Assembly: GCF_020010925.1 (NCBI RefSeq)
Contig: NZ_JAGJBZ010000002.1
Span: 744,001 to 808,000, forward strand
From: Streptomyces griseiscabiei
Lineage (GTDB): Bacteria; Actinomycetota; Actinomycetes; Streptomycetales; Streptomycetaceae
Reading direction: 5' to 3'
Length of the DNA stretch: 64,000 bases
Part shown: one piece after another, positions 43,619 to 52,572 of the stretch
Layout of the letters: each line of letters starts with the position of its first letter
Position numbering within the stretch: position 1 is the stretch's first letter
The notes under the pieces: model-generated
What the model was told of the DNA's origin: nothing
The model's database searches: none
The model's input: the letters and a program-made list of their open reading frames with translations, nothing else
Made by a program: the position numbers and the translations under genes

Positions 43619-44698
43619 ATGAACGCACGTTCCGTACGTGGCGCGCTGGCCGTGGCCGCCTCTCTCTGCGCACTGGCCGGGATCACCGCCTGCAACGTGG
43701 AGTCCGGCAGCACGAGCGCCGGCGCCGACAAGGCCGACAGGAGCGCGTCGTCCGCGCCGCGGGCCAAGGACCTCAAGGTCGGCTGGTCGACGATCTATCT
43801 GACCCCGTCGTGGATGCAGCAGACCCTGAAGATGCTGCAGACGGACGTCGACAAGCTGAAGTCGGCGGGCAAGGTGTCGTCGTTCAAGACCTTCAACGCC
43901 AACGGCGACACCTCGCAGCAGATCGCGCAGATCAGGGCGATGATCCAGCAGAAGTACGACGTGATCCTCGTCGACGCGGGCTCCTCCACCGCGCTGAACC
44001 CGGCGCTGGAGCAGGCCGTCGCCGCCGGGATCACCGTCGTCGCCTTCGACTCGCTGCCGACCAGTACGAAGGTCATCCGGGTCGGCACGGACCAGAAGGC
44101 CTGGGGCTCGATGATGGCCGAGTGGCTGGCGAAGAAGCTGGACGGCAAGGGCAGCATCATCGCCATGAACGGGCCGGCCGGCGTCGCGGTGAGCGAGGAC
44201 CGCTGGTCGGGGGCCGAGACGGTCTTCAAGAAGTACCCGGACATCAAGATCGTCAGCAATGTGCACAGCGAGTACAACCTCGCCCCGGCCGCCCAGGCCT
44301 TCGCCTCCGCCTACTCCGCCCACCCGGACATCGACGGCGTCTTCTCGCAGGGCGGCGCGCTCTCGGCCGCCGCGCTGCAGACGCTGGTCAAGCAGGACAA
44401 GAAGCTCGTCCCGATCACGGGCGAGAACTACAACGGCTTCCTGAAGCTCTGGCAGAGCAAGCAGAAGGAAGGATTCTCCTCCTTGGCCACCGCCCAGCCC
44501 AACTACCTCTCCGTGATCGCCCTGGAGGCGGCCGTGGCCAAGCTGGAGGGCGTGGACGTCCCCCAGGACATCGACGTACCGCTGCCGGAGATCACCGACG
44601 ACAACCTCGGTGACTACGCCGAGCCCGACCAGGCCGACGACTCCTACCCGATCAAGGACCTGCCGCAGGCCGACATCGACAAGCTCATCGGCAAGTGA
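43619..44698 (+). CDS. Ribose-type ABC transporter substrate-binding lipoprotein
   Basis: This 359-residue lipoprotein has signal peptide and lipobox GITAC (Cys25). The periplasmic-binding-protein type 1 fold of the sugar group is shown by LKVGWSTIYLTPSWMQQTLK, IRAMIQQKYDVILVDAGSST, VAAGITVVAFDSLP and DIDGVFSQGGAL. Ligands of this group are pentoses, hexoses, autoinducer-2 and also non-sugars; nothing fixes the ligand here. It is followed four bases later by the ATPase. Confidence 0.87.
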   Translation: MNARSVRGALAVAASLCALAGITACNVESGSTSAGADKADRSASSAPRAKDLKVGWSTIYLTPSWMQQTLKMLQTDVDKLKSAGKVSSFKTFNANGDTSQQIAQIRAMIQQKYDVILVDAGSSTALNPALEQAVAAGITVVAFDSLPTSTKVIRVGTDQKAWGSMMAEWLAKKLDGKGSIIAMNGPAGVAVSEDRWSGAETVFKKYPDIKIVSNVHSEYNLAPAAQAFASAYSAHPDIDGVFSQGGALSAAALQTLVKQDKKLVPITGENYNGFLKLWQSKQKEGFSSLATAQPNYLSVIALEAAVAKLEGVDVPQDIDVPLPEITDDNLGDYAEPDQADDSYPIKDLPQADIDKLIGK

Positions 44699-44702
44699 GC
44701 GG

Positions 44703-46325
44703 GTGACCACCGTGCCGCTGCTGAGCGTGGAGAAGGTGTCGAAGTCGTTCGCGGGCAACCGGGTGCTCACCGAGGTGAGCCTCGACGTCGAACCGGGGGA
44801 GGTGCTGGCCCTGGTCGGGGAGAACGGGGCCGGCAAGTCCACCGTCCTCTCCCTCGTCACCGGGCTCCTGACCCCCGACTCCGGCCGGGTCGTCTACGAC
44901 GGCACCCCCGTCCCCCGGGCGTGGTCTCCCCACCGCGCCCGGGCCGCCGGGGTCGGCTCCGTCCACCAGGAGCTGAGCCTCAACCCGCACCAGAGCGTCG
45001 CGGAGAACGTGTTCCTGGGCGCCTGGCCCAGCCGCCGGGGCCTGGTCCGGGGCCGTGATCTCGTGGCCCGGGCCCGGCCGTTGCTCGCGCGGGTCGGCCT
45101 CGACGTCGACCCGCGCACCCCGGCCGGACGGCTGCCGCTGGGCGCCCAGCAACTGCTGGAGCTGGCCAAGGCCCTGGCCGGCGAGCCCCGGCTGCTCATC
45201 CTCGACGAGGCCACCTCGGCGCTGGACGAGGACCAGGTGGGGGCCGTGTTCCGGGTGGTGCGCGAACTGCGCGACCAGGGCGGCTCGGTGATCCTGGTGA
45301 GCCACCGGATGGGCGAACTCTTCGCCATCGGCGACCGGCTGACCGTACTGAAAGACGGCGCCGTGACGGCGACCCGGGAACGGGCCGACACCGATCACGA
45401 CGACATCGTGCGGCTGATGGTGGGGCGGGAGCTGTCGGACCTCTTCCCGGCGAAGGCGGCGGAGGCGGCGAAGGCGGCGGAGGCGGAGGCGGCGAAAGGG
45501 CCGCAGGCCTCTGTCCGGGGCGCGGGGAACGCCGCGGCGGACGAGGGCGCCGAACCCCTCCTGCGCGTCCGCGGACTCACCGTCCCCCGCGCCTGCTCCG
45601 GGGTCGACCTCGATCTCGTCCCCGGGCGGATCCTCGGACTCGGCGGGCTGCAGGGGCAGGGGCAACGCGAGGTGCTGCGGGCGCTGTTCGGCCTGGTCAG
45701 GCACACCGGGGACATCGGCTTCGAGGGGCGGCCGGTACGGCTCGCATCGCCCCGGGACGCGATCCGGCACCGTATCGCCTATGTGCCCGAGGACCGCAAG
45801 ACCGAGGGCGTGCACACCGTACGCAGCGTGCGCGCCAACCTCGCGCTCCCCAACATGCGCTCCCTCGCCCCCGCGAGCCGTCTCACCACCGTCTCGCGCG
45901 GTGCCGAGACCGCGCTCGTCGACGACCTGATCGAGCGGCTGCGGATCAAGACGGCCTCCCCGGCGCAGGAGGCCCGGCGGCTCTCCGGCGGCAACCAGCA
46001 GAAGGTCGCGCTCGCCAAATGGCTGCCGACCGCCCCCCGGGTGCTGCTGCTCGCCGAACCGACCCGGGGCATCGACATCGGCACCAAGCGCGAGATCTAC
46101 CACCTGCTGCGCCGCCTGGCCGACGAAGGCCTCGCGGTGCTCGTCACCTCCGGAGACACCATGGAACTGGTCGGCCTGTGCGACGAGGTCGCCGTCCTGT
46201 ACGAGGGGACGGTCGTCGACCGTCTCACCGGACCCGAACTGACTGAGGAGAACCTGGTCAGGGCCTCGGTCATGGGGACCCCGGCCATGGACGCCCCCGG
46301 CTCCGGGAGCGTGGTCCATGCGTGA
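44703..46325 (+). CDS. Two-domain sugar ABC transporter ATPase (RbsA/MglA type)
   Basis: The 540-residue protein starts at GTG 44703. Domain 1 has Walker A GENGAGKST (39-47), a signature reading PLGAQQLLELAKAL and Walker B LLILDEATSALD. Between the domains is an Ala/Glu/Lys repeat linker (AKAAEAAKAAEAEAAK). Domain 2 has a degenerate Walker A GLQGQGQRE, as usual in this family, a full LSGGNQQKVALAKW signature, and LLLAEPTRGID where most paralogues have LLLDEPTRG. It overlaps the next gene by eight bases. Confidence 0.9.
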   Translation: MTTVPLLSVEKVSKSFAGNRVLTEVSLDVEPGEVLALVGENGAGKSTVLSLVTGLLTPDSGRVVYDGTPVPRAWSPHRARAAGVGSVHQELSLNPHQSVAENVFLGAWPSRRGLVRGRDLVARARPLLARVGLDVDPRTPAGRLPLGAQQLLELAKALAGEPRLLILDEATSALDEDQVGAVFRVVRELRDQGGSVILVSHRMGELFAIGDRLTVLKDGAVTATRERADTDHDDIVRLMVGRELSDLFPAKAAEAAKAAEAEAAKGPQASVRGAGNAAADEGAEPLLRVRGLTVPRACSGVDLDLVPGRILGLGGLQGQGQREVLRALFGLVRHTGDIGFEGRPVRLASPRDAIRHRIAYVPEDRKTEGVHTVRSVRANLALPNMRSLAPASRLTTVSRGAETALVDDLIERLRIKTASPAQEARRLSGGNQQKVALAKWLPTAPRVLLLAEPTRGIDIGTKREIYHLLRRLADEGLAVLVTSGDTMELVGLCDEVAVLYEGTVVDRLTGPELTEENLVRASVMGTPAMDAPGSGSVVHA

Positions 46326-47271
46326 ACGCCTCGCCGTCGCCGCGCGCGGCAACACCGATCTGCTCGCCCTCGCGGCGCTGCTGCTGGTGGTGCTGGTCGC
46401 GTACCAGCACTACGACCCCAGTCTGCTCACCCCCGCCTCGATCACCATCCTGTCCGCCCAGTTCCTGCCGCTGATCCTGGCGGCGGCCGGGCAGACGACG
46501 GTGATGCTGCTCGGCGGCATCGACCTCTCGCTCGGGGCGGTGCTCGCGCTCGCGATGGCCGTCTTCGCGACGTACGACGCCCAGGGCGCGGGCGGTGTGC
46601 TCGCCGCGGCCGGGCTCGCCCTGTGCGTGGCGGTCGCGGCCGGCGCGGTCAACGGCGCGCTCGTCGCGTACGCCGGCCTCCCGCCGATCGTGGTGACCCT
46701 CGCCGCCTCGTTCCTGTGGGGCGGGGTCACCCTGGTGGTGCTGCCGCAGCCCGGGGGAGCGGTGCCCGCCGGGCTGGTGGACGCGTACAACAACGGCTGG
46801 TACGGCATCGCCCTGCCCGCCGTCACCGTCGCGGTCGTCCTCGGCCTGTGGAAGCTGCTGCGCACCACCCGGCACGGGCTCGCCCTCTACGCCGTCGGCG
46901 GCAACGAACACGGCGCCTACGCGAGCGGGTTGCACACCCGGGGCGTGAAGATCGCCGGATACGCGCTGGCGGGCGCCTTCACCGGGCTCGCCGGGATCGG
47001 GCTCGCCGTGCAGACCGGCTCGGCGGACCCGACCATCGGGGCGCCGTACACGCTCAACTCGATCGCCGCGTGCGTGCTCGGCGGCATCAGCTTCTTCGGC
47101 GGGATCGGCCGGATGCGCGGCACCGTCCTCGGCGCGCTCGTCATCGGACTGCTGACCAACCTGCTGCTGTTCACCGGGATCTCGCCCTTCTACCAGCTCA
47201 TCGTGCAGGGCGTGATCCTCGTGGTGGCGCTCGCGCTGAAGACGTACCTCACGAGGGAGGCGGCCGTATGA
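46318..47271 (+). CDS. Sugar ABC transporter permease 1 (RbsC family)
   Basis: This 317-residue protein has eight to ten hydrophobic helices and the RbsC-family motif QTTVMLLGGIDLSLGAVLALAM, plus GLAVQTGSADPTIGAPYTL and SFFGGIGRMRGTVLGAL at the cytoplasmic coupling loop. It starts within the ATPase gene and ends in an ATGA overlap with the second permease. Two different permease subunits imply a heterodimeric channel. Confidence 0.9.
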   Translation: MRERLAVAARGNTDLLALAALLLVVLVAYQHYDPSLLTPASITILSAQFLPLILAAAGQTTVMLLGGIDLSLGAVLALAMAVFATYDAQGAGGVLAAAGLALCVAVAAGAVNGALVAYAGLPPIVVTLAASFLWGGVTLVVLPQPGGAVPAGLVDAYNNGWYGIALPAVTVAVVLGLWKLLRTTRHGLALYAVGGNEHGAYASGLHTRGVKIAGYALAGAFTGLAGIGLAVQTGSADPTIGAPYTLNSIAACVLGGISFFGGIGRMRGTVLGALVIGLLTNLLLFTGISPFYQLIVQGVILVVALALKTYLTREAAV

Positions 47272-48200
47272 GCAGCCTGGCGCTACCCACCTCCAGAGCG
47301 ACCTGGGCGTTCGGTGTCCTGGCCGTCACCTGGATCGCCGCGATCCTCTTCGCGGACGGCTTCGACAGCGTCTCCAACTTCCGCTACCTGGTGCAGACCG
47401 CGTCGTTCCTCGGCATCGTCGCGGTCGGCCAGACCCTCGTCGTCATGATGAGCGGCATCGACCTGTCCGTCTCCGGAGTGGTCGCCCTGTCGGCCGTGGT
47501 GTGCGCCAAGGTCGCCTCCGGCACGGGCGGCACCACGGCCGTCCTGGTCGCACTGCTGCTGAGCGCGCTCGTGGGCGCCGTGAACGCGGCCGGAGTGGTG
47601 TGGCTGCGGGTGCCGCCGATGGTGATGACCCTGGCCACCGGCACGATCCTGGCCGGCGCCCTGCTCGTCTACACCGACGGGTCGCCCAGCTCCGCGCAGG
47701 TCCCGCTGCTCGACACCCTCGCCAACGGCCGCCTGCTGGGCGTCCCCTGGGCCTTCGTGCTGTGGCTCGTCGTCACGGCCGTCGCCTTCTGGCTGCTGCA
47801 CCTCTCCCGCACCGGCCGGTACGCGTTCGCGCTGGGCGCCGGTGAGGACGCGGCCCGCGCCTCCGGCGTACCGCTCGTCTCCACGGCCTTCGTCGCGTAC
47901 GTCTCCTGCGCCCTGCTCGCCGGGATCGCGGGCCTGGTGCTGCTCGGCTTCACCGGCACCAGCTCGCTGACCATGGGAAACCCGTACCAGCTGTTGTCCA
48001 TCGCCTCCGTCGTCCTCGGCGGCACCTCCATCCTCGGCGGCCGGGGCCACCTCCTCGGCACGGTCGGCGGCGCGCTCCTGCTCACGCTTCTCACCGCGCT
48101 GCTGACCTCCTGGAACCTCTCGGAGGGCGTACGGCAGGTCGTGCTCGGCGTGCTGATCATCGGACTGCTGCTGGTCTATGCGAGGGAGCGCCGGGCATGA
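47268..48200 (+). CDS. Sugar ABC transporter permease 2 (RbsC family)
   Basis: The 310-residue protein parallels permease 1: QTLVVMMSGIDLSVSGVVALSA and SILGGRGHLLGTVGGALLL are the matching motifs. It starts MSSLALPTSRATWAF in an ATGA overlap and ends in another ATGA overlap with the M20 peptidase, so transport and the following enzyme are translated together, which suggests the enzyme acts on the imported compound. Confidence 0.9.
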   Translation: MSSLALPTSRATWAFGVLAVTWIAAILFADGFDSVSNFRYLVQTASFLGIVAVGQTLVVMMSGIDLSVSGVVALSAVVCAKVASGTGGTTAVLVALLLSALVGAVNAAGVVWLRVPPMVMTLATGTILAGALLVYTDGSPSSAQVPLLDTLANGRLLGVPWAFVLWLVVTAVAFWLLHLSRTGRYAFALGAGEDAARASGVPLVSTAFVAYVSCALLAGIAGLVLLGFTGTSSLTMGNPYQLLSIASVVLGGTSILGGRGHLLGTVGGALLLTLLTALLTSWNLSEGVRQVVLGVLIIGLLLVYARERRA

Positions 48201-49384
48201 CGGCCGCGACGAACCAGGTGGAGGAGCTGCTGCGGGACCTCGTCCGCATCCCGAGCGTCAACCCCCGCGACGGGGCGGGCGACGGGGGCGAGACGGCGGT
48301 CGCCGCGTACGTACGCGACTGGCTGGCGGAGCGGGGGGTGCCGGCCGAGCTGCACGAGGTGCTGCCGGGGCGGTGCAATGTCGTCGCCGTCGTACCGGGG
48401 CGGTCCGAGGAGGCGGTCCTGCTGGAAACGCACCTCGACACCGTCGAGACGGACGGGATGACCGTCGGCCCGTACGACGGCGAGGTCGGGGACGGGCGGT
48501 TGTACGGGCGGGGCGCCTGTGACGCGAAGGGGCCGCTGGCCGCGTTCCTGCTGGCCGTCGCCGAACTCGCGGCCGGGGAACCGCCGCCGCGCACGGTCGT
48601 CCTGGCGGGCGTGTGCGACGAGGAGCACGCCTACCGGGGCGTGCTGGGGCTGCTGGACACGCTCCGGGGGCGCGTGGTGGTGGGGGCTGTGGTCGGGGAG
48701 CCCACGGCGCTCGTTCCGGCGGTCGCGCACAAAGGGGTGGTGCGCTACACCGTGCGCACCACCGGGCGTGCCGGGCACAGTTCGCGGCCCGAGGAGGCCG
48801 TCAACGCGATCACGCTGATGGGGCCGGTCCTCGCCCACCTCGCGGACCGTCCCCCGGCCGTCCCGCCGCACCCGCTGCTCGGGCCCGCCACCCGCTCGGT
48901 CACCCGGATCCGGGGCGGCACCGGCCCCAACACCATCGCCGGCAGCTGCGAGGCGGACGTCGACCGCCGGACGCTTCCCGGCGAGGACCCCGACACCGTC
49001 TGGCGCGACGACCGCGCCGAACTCGCCGTGCTGGGGGCGGAGGTGGACCCGCCGTTCACCGTCGACCCGGCGCTCGACACCCGGCCGGACGCCGAGATCG
49101 TCACCGCGCTGTGCCGGGCCCTCGCCGGTCACGGCCGGCCCGCCGAGGCACGGGGCATGCCGTTCGGGACGGACGCCAGCAAGCTCGCCCGCGCCGGTGT
49201 CCCGTCCGTGGTCTTCGGCCCGGGGTCGGTCGCGGACGCCCACGCGGCGGCGGAGTCGGTGGCGCTCGCCGATGTGGAGCTGGCCGCGCGGATCGTGGTG
49301 GCGGCGGTGCGGGGGATGGAGACGGGGGCCGAGGAACGAGCGGTGGCTTCGGCGCCGGGTGAAGGAGGGCCGTCGTGCGGCTGA
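48197..49384 (+). CDS. M20-family metallopeptidase/deacylase
   Basis: The 395-residue enzyme belongs with ArgE/DapE-type di-zinc hydrolases. Metal ligands and catalytic residues are visible: His79 and Asp81 in ETHLDTVE, Asp109 in GACDAKGP, Glu142-Glu143 in CDEEHAYRG, and GMPFGTDASKLARAG near the end. These enzymes release an acyl or aminoacyl group through amide hydrolysis. Being in an ABC-transport operon suggests it deacylates an imported N-acyl compound (inference). A near copy of its last codons recurs 140 bases later. Confidence 0.87.
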   Translation: MTAATNQVEELLRDLVRIPSVNPRDGAGDGGETAVAAYVRDWLAERGVPAELHEVLPGRCNVVAVVPGRSEEAVLLETHLDTVETDGMTVGPYDGEVGDGRLYGRGACDAKGPLAAFLLAVAELAAGEPPPRTVVLAGVCDEEHAYRGVLGLLDTLRGRVVVGAVVGEPTALVPAVAHKGVVRYTVRTTGRAGHSSRPEEAVNAITLMGPVLAHLADRPPAVPPHPLLGPATRSVTRIRGGTGPNTIAGSCEADVDRRTLPGEDPDTVWRDDRAELAVLGAEVDPPFTVDPALDTRPDAEIVTALCRALAGHGRPAEARGMPFGTDASKLARAGVPSVVFGPGSVADAHAAAESVALADVELAARIVVAAVRGMETGAEERAVASAPGEGGPSCG

Positions 49385-49524
49385 AGGGTCACCTCGTGCC
49401 CGGCGCCGGCGTTGGGGAGGGCGGGGGAGAGGTGTCGCGCGGCCGGCCGGCCGTCCCGTCCTCGCCTCCGCCCCCGGCCTCGTCCCCCTCAGCAACGGAA
49501 GCAGGAGGTCCGTCATGCGGCTGA
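49364..49524 (+). repeat. Direct repeat around the M20/MBL junction
   Basis: The 21 bases at 49364-49384, starting GGAGGGCCGTCGTGCGG, recur at 49504-49524 with two mismatches. The first copy spans the M20 stop; the second holds the ribosome site and start (ATGCGGCTGA) of the next gene. The first copy also has GTGCGGCTGA in the same place. Confidence 0.7.
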
Positions 49525-50252
49525 CCAGCCATGTCACGCTCGTCGCCAGCGGTGCGTACGGGTTCGATCTCACCGACCCGCTGGACTGCCATGTCTATCT
49601 GGTGCGGGGCGCACGGCACAGCGCGCTCGTGGACGCGGGGGCCGGCCGGTCCGCCGACACCATCGTGCGCGCCGTCCGTGCCACCGGCGCCGACCCCGCC
49701 CATCTCCTCCTCACCCACGGCCACGCCGATCACGCGGGCGGAGCCGCCGCGCTCGCCGAGCGGCTGCCCTGTCTGCGGGTACGGGCCGGTGCCGAGGCGG
49801 TGGCCTGGATCGCGGCGGGCGACGAACCGGGCGTCAGCCTGGACCGGGGAAAGGCCGCCGGCTACTACCCGGACGACTACACCCTCACCCCCTGCCCCCA
49901 GGTCGAGCCCATGGCCGACGGTGAGGAGATCGACCTCGGCGGCGGTGTGGTCCTGAAGGCCGTCGCGACCCCCGGCCACGCGGACGGCCACCTCTGCTAC
50001 CACCTGCGCACCCCGGACCACCGGGCACTGTTCTCCGGGGACTGCGTCTTCACCGGGGGCCGCGTCTCCCTGCAGAATCTGCATGACTGCCGCGTCCCCG
50101 AGTACGCGGCGAGCCTGACCCTGCTGGCCGCGCTCGACGTCGACGCGCTGTTCCCCGGCCACCACGAGATCTCGCTCGCCCGTGCCGGGCGGCACCTTCA
50201 GGCCGCCGGCGACACCGTCGCCCGTGGACTGCTGCCGAGGAGTACGACATGA
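49515..50252 (+). CDS. Metallo-beta-lactamase-fold hydrolase
   Basis: The 245-residue protein starts at ATG 49515, six bases after AGGAGG. The zinc motif HGHADH (His68, His70, Asp72, His73) is complete, followed by TPGHADGHLCYHL, FSGDCVFTGG and a late FPGHHEISLA with His. Members hydrolyse lactones, thioesters or phosphodiesters. In this operon it may open a lactone or hydrolyse a product of the M20 step. Its stop overlaps the IclR start as ATGA. Confidence 0.85.
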   Translation: MRLTSHVTLVASGAYGFDLTDPLDCHVYLVRGARHSALVDAGAGRSADTIVRAVRATGADPAHLLLTHGHADHAGGAAALAERLPCLRVRAGAEAVAWIAAGDEPGVSLDRGKAAGYYPDDYTLTPCPQVEPMADGEEIDLGGGVVLKAVATPGHADGHLCYHLRTPDHRALFSGDCVFTGGRVSLQNLHDCRVPEYAASLTLLAALDVDALFPGHHEISLARAGRHLQAAGDTVARGLLPRSTT

Positions 50253-51061
50253 CCACCACCCCCGGAGCCCCCGCCCGCCGCAACCAGGCGTCCTCGCTGC
50301 GCCGGGCGCTGACGGTCCTGGAGCACATCCGCGACCACGCCGGCAGCGGCCGGGGCATCTCGCTGACCCGGCTCGCCGAGGAACTCGGCATCAACAAGAG
50401 CACGGTGCTGCGGCTGGCCGCGCCGCTCCTGGAGGCCGATCTGCTGGTCCGCGACCGGGAGACGGGGTGGTTCCGGCTCGGGCACGGCACCCTGCGGCTC
50501 GGCCAGGCCTATCTGTCCTCGCTCGACCTGCGGACCGTGGCCACCGAGCCGCTGCGGCTGCTCCAGCACGCGGTGGGGGAGACCTGCCACCTCGTGGTGT
50601 ACGAGGCGCCGGACATCGTCTACATCGACAAGGTCGAGAACGAGACCAACGTCCGGATGGCCTCCCGGGTCGGCAGCCGGGTCCCCGCCTACCGCACCGC
50701 CGTGGGCAAGGCCGTCCTCGCCTGGCTGGGCGAGGAGGAGTTCCGGGTCGTCGTCGCCGCCGGAATGCCGCAGGTCACCCCGCACACGACGACCGACCCG
50801 CAGCGGCTGCGCCTCGAACTGGACCGGGTCCGCCGACAGGGCTACGCCATCGACGACCGGGAGAACGAGCCCGAGGTGCGGTGCGTCGCCGCGCCCGTGT
50901 TCGACCACACCGACGCGGCCGTCGGCGCGGTCAGCGTCTCCGGGCTCACGACGCGGATGACTCCGGCGCGGGTGCGGGAGGTCGGGCCCATGGTGGTGCG
51001 TACGGGGCTGGAGATCTCGCATGTGCTGGGGTCGTCGCGGCTGCGGGACGGCAGCCGCTGA
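50249..51061 (+). CDS. IclR-family transcriptional regulator
   Basis: This 270-residue protein has an N-terminal winged helix (ISLTRLAEELGINKSTVLRLAAPLLEADLL) and the IclR effector domain (DIVYIDKVENETNVRM, RVPAYRTAVGKAVLAWL, VRCVAAPVFDHTDAAVGAVSVSG). It is coupled to the MBL gene, so it is a local regulator of the catabolic operon. A candidate operator stands before the first gene of the operon. Confidence 0.88.
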   Translation: MTTTPGAPARRNQASSLRRALTVLEHIRDHAGSGRGISLTRLAEELGINKSTVLRLAAPLLEADLLVRDRETGWFRLGHGTLRLGQAYLSSLDLRTVATEPLRLLQHAVGETCHLVVYEAPDIVYIDKVENETNVRMASRVGSRVPAYRTAVGKAVLAWLGEEEFRVVVAAGMPQVTPHTTTDPQRLRLELDRVRRQGYAIDDRENEPEVRCVAAPVFDHTDAAVGAVSVSGLTTRMTPARVREVGPMVVRTGLEISHVLGSSRLRDGSR

Positions 51062-51135
51062 CGGCGAGCCGCACATCGATTCAGGCCCGCGCTCCCTGGG
51101 GCGTCGGTCGCCCAACCTTGTTCGAACGGAGCCGC

Positions 51136-52386
51136 ATGGCCACCTCCACCTCCACCGCCACCTCCACCGCCTCGGTCTACGTCTTCGTCGAAGACCTGCG
51201 TGCCGAAGGCGTCGACACCGTGCTCGGCCGGATCCTCGACGACCACGGCTGTGACACGGTCACCGTCGCCGCCGCCTACCACCAGGCGCGGGACGTCACC
51301 CCGCACGGTCCGGCCCGGGTCACCCTGCGCCGAGACGGGACCCACTTCGTGCCGCCCGCCGACCTGTTCGCGGGGCTGCGGCTGGTGCCTCCCGTGCAGG
51401 CGGGCGCCGAGGAGGAGCCGTTGCGCGGGCTGCGCCGGCGTACGTCCGAGCGGGGGGCGGCGCTGCACGGGTGGACCGTGTTCCTGCACAACACCACCCT
51501 GGGCCTCGCACACCCGGACGTCACCCAGCTGAACTGCTTCGGCGACCGGGCGGCCCCGGCCGACCTCTGCCCGGCCCACCCGGACGTGCGGGCGTACGCG
51601 GTGGCGCTGGCACGCTCGGTCGCACGCGCCGGGGTGGACGAGGTGGTCGCCGAGTCCCTGCACTACGGCACCTTCGGCCACGGGTACCACCACGAGCGCG
51701 ACTTCGTGGCCCTGGGCCCGGTGGAGGAGTTCCTGCTCGGGCTCTGCTTCTGCCCGTACTGCGGGGAGCGGGCGGAGGCCGCCGGGGCGGACGCGGAAGC
51801 CGCGCGGACCGAGGCGGCCCGGCTGGTGGGCCGGGCGCTGGACGGAGCGGACCCGCGGGCCACGGCCGAGCCGCGAGCCATGACCGTGGCGGACCTGCCC
51901 GGGTCCGTAGCCGCCTACGTCCGCACCCGTACCGACACGGTCACCTCGCTCGCGGCGGACGTGGCCGACGCGGTGGCGGAGGAGGGATCGCGGCTCGTCT
52001 TCCTCGATCTGACCGGTGCGGTGAAGGGGTACGCGGACGGCCGGCCGACGGGCGCGCCCGCCGTCGACGAGGCCTGGCGGATCGGCGTCGACGCGGCGGC
52101 CGTGAGCGCCGTCGTCCCCGGCTACGCCGTGCTCGCGTACGCCCGGGACCCGGAGCGGATCGCGGCCGATGTCGCCGCCTACCGGGCCGCGCTGCGGGAG
52201 GGCTGTTCCCTGCGGGCCGTGCTGCGACCGGGAGTTCCGGACACGGACTCCGCCGAGTCGCTGGCGGCGAAGACCGCGGCGGCCACCGGGCCGGGCGGGG
52301 CCGACGCCGTGGACTTCTACCACTACGGACTCGTGCCGTTGCCGGTGCTGGACCGCATCCCGGTGGCGCTCAAGGCGCGGCGCTGA
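51136..52386 (+). CDS. Unrecognised protein, TIM-barrel hydrolase-like
   Basis: I do not recognise a named family. The 416-residue protein starts at ATG 51136 after GGAG. It begins with a Thr/Ser run, then alternates beta and helix. WTVFLHNTTLGLAHPD, QLNCFGD, ADLCPAHPDVRAYAVALA, DEVVAESLHYG and HGYHHERDF (residues about 113-190) look like the substrate face of family-10-like glycosidase TIM barrels; CFCPYCGE at 204-211 could bind metal. There is no signal peptide, so it is cytoplasmic. It lies 74 bases after IclR, in the same direction, and probably belongs to the transport operon. Confidence 0.5.
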   Translation: MATSTSTATSTASVYVFVEDLRAEGVDTVLGRILDDHGCDTVTVAAAYHQARDVTPHGPARVTLRRDGTHFVPPADLFAGLRLVPPVQAGAEEEPLRGLRRRTSERGAALHGWTVFLHNTTLGLAHPDVTQLNCFGDRAAPADLCPAHPDVRAYAVALARSVARAGVDEVVAESLHYGTFGHGYHHERDFVALGPVEEFLLGLCFCPYCGERAEAAGADAEAARTEAARLVGRALDGADPRATAEPRAMTVADLPGSVAAYVRTRTDTVTSLAADVADAVAEEGSRLVFLDLTGAVKGYADGRPTGAPAVDEAWRIGVDAAAVSAVVPGYAVLAYARDPERIAADVAAYRAALREGCSLRAVLRPGVPDTDSAESLAAKTAAATGPGGADAVDFYHYGLVPLPVLDRIPVALKARR

Positions 52387-52535
52387 ATCCGTAGACGTAT
52401 TCCGGTCGTCCCGAGGCGAATTACGGCGGGAAATTCGTGGTGACCCTGTGGAGATCGTGCAACTGTCCGTGGCCCGGTGGCGCTTTATCGGCTTTTCGGT
52501 GTCGATTCGGACCTGGTGGATCGATGGCCGAAGGG

Positions 52536-52564
52536 TTGCGGCGGATTCCGTCGTGCCGTAGTTA
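52536..52564 (+). promoter_or_regulatory. Promoter of the yceI-like gene, leaderless
   Basis: TTGCGG (52536-52541), 17 bases, then TAGTTA (52559-52564). The ATG is eight bases after the -10, so the message should have no leader; no ribosome site is present. The 186-base gap before it contains nothing else recognisable. Confidence 0.6.
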
Positions 52565-52572
52565 CGTGAATC

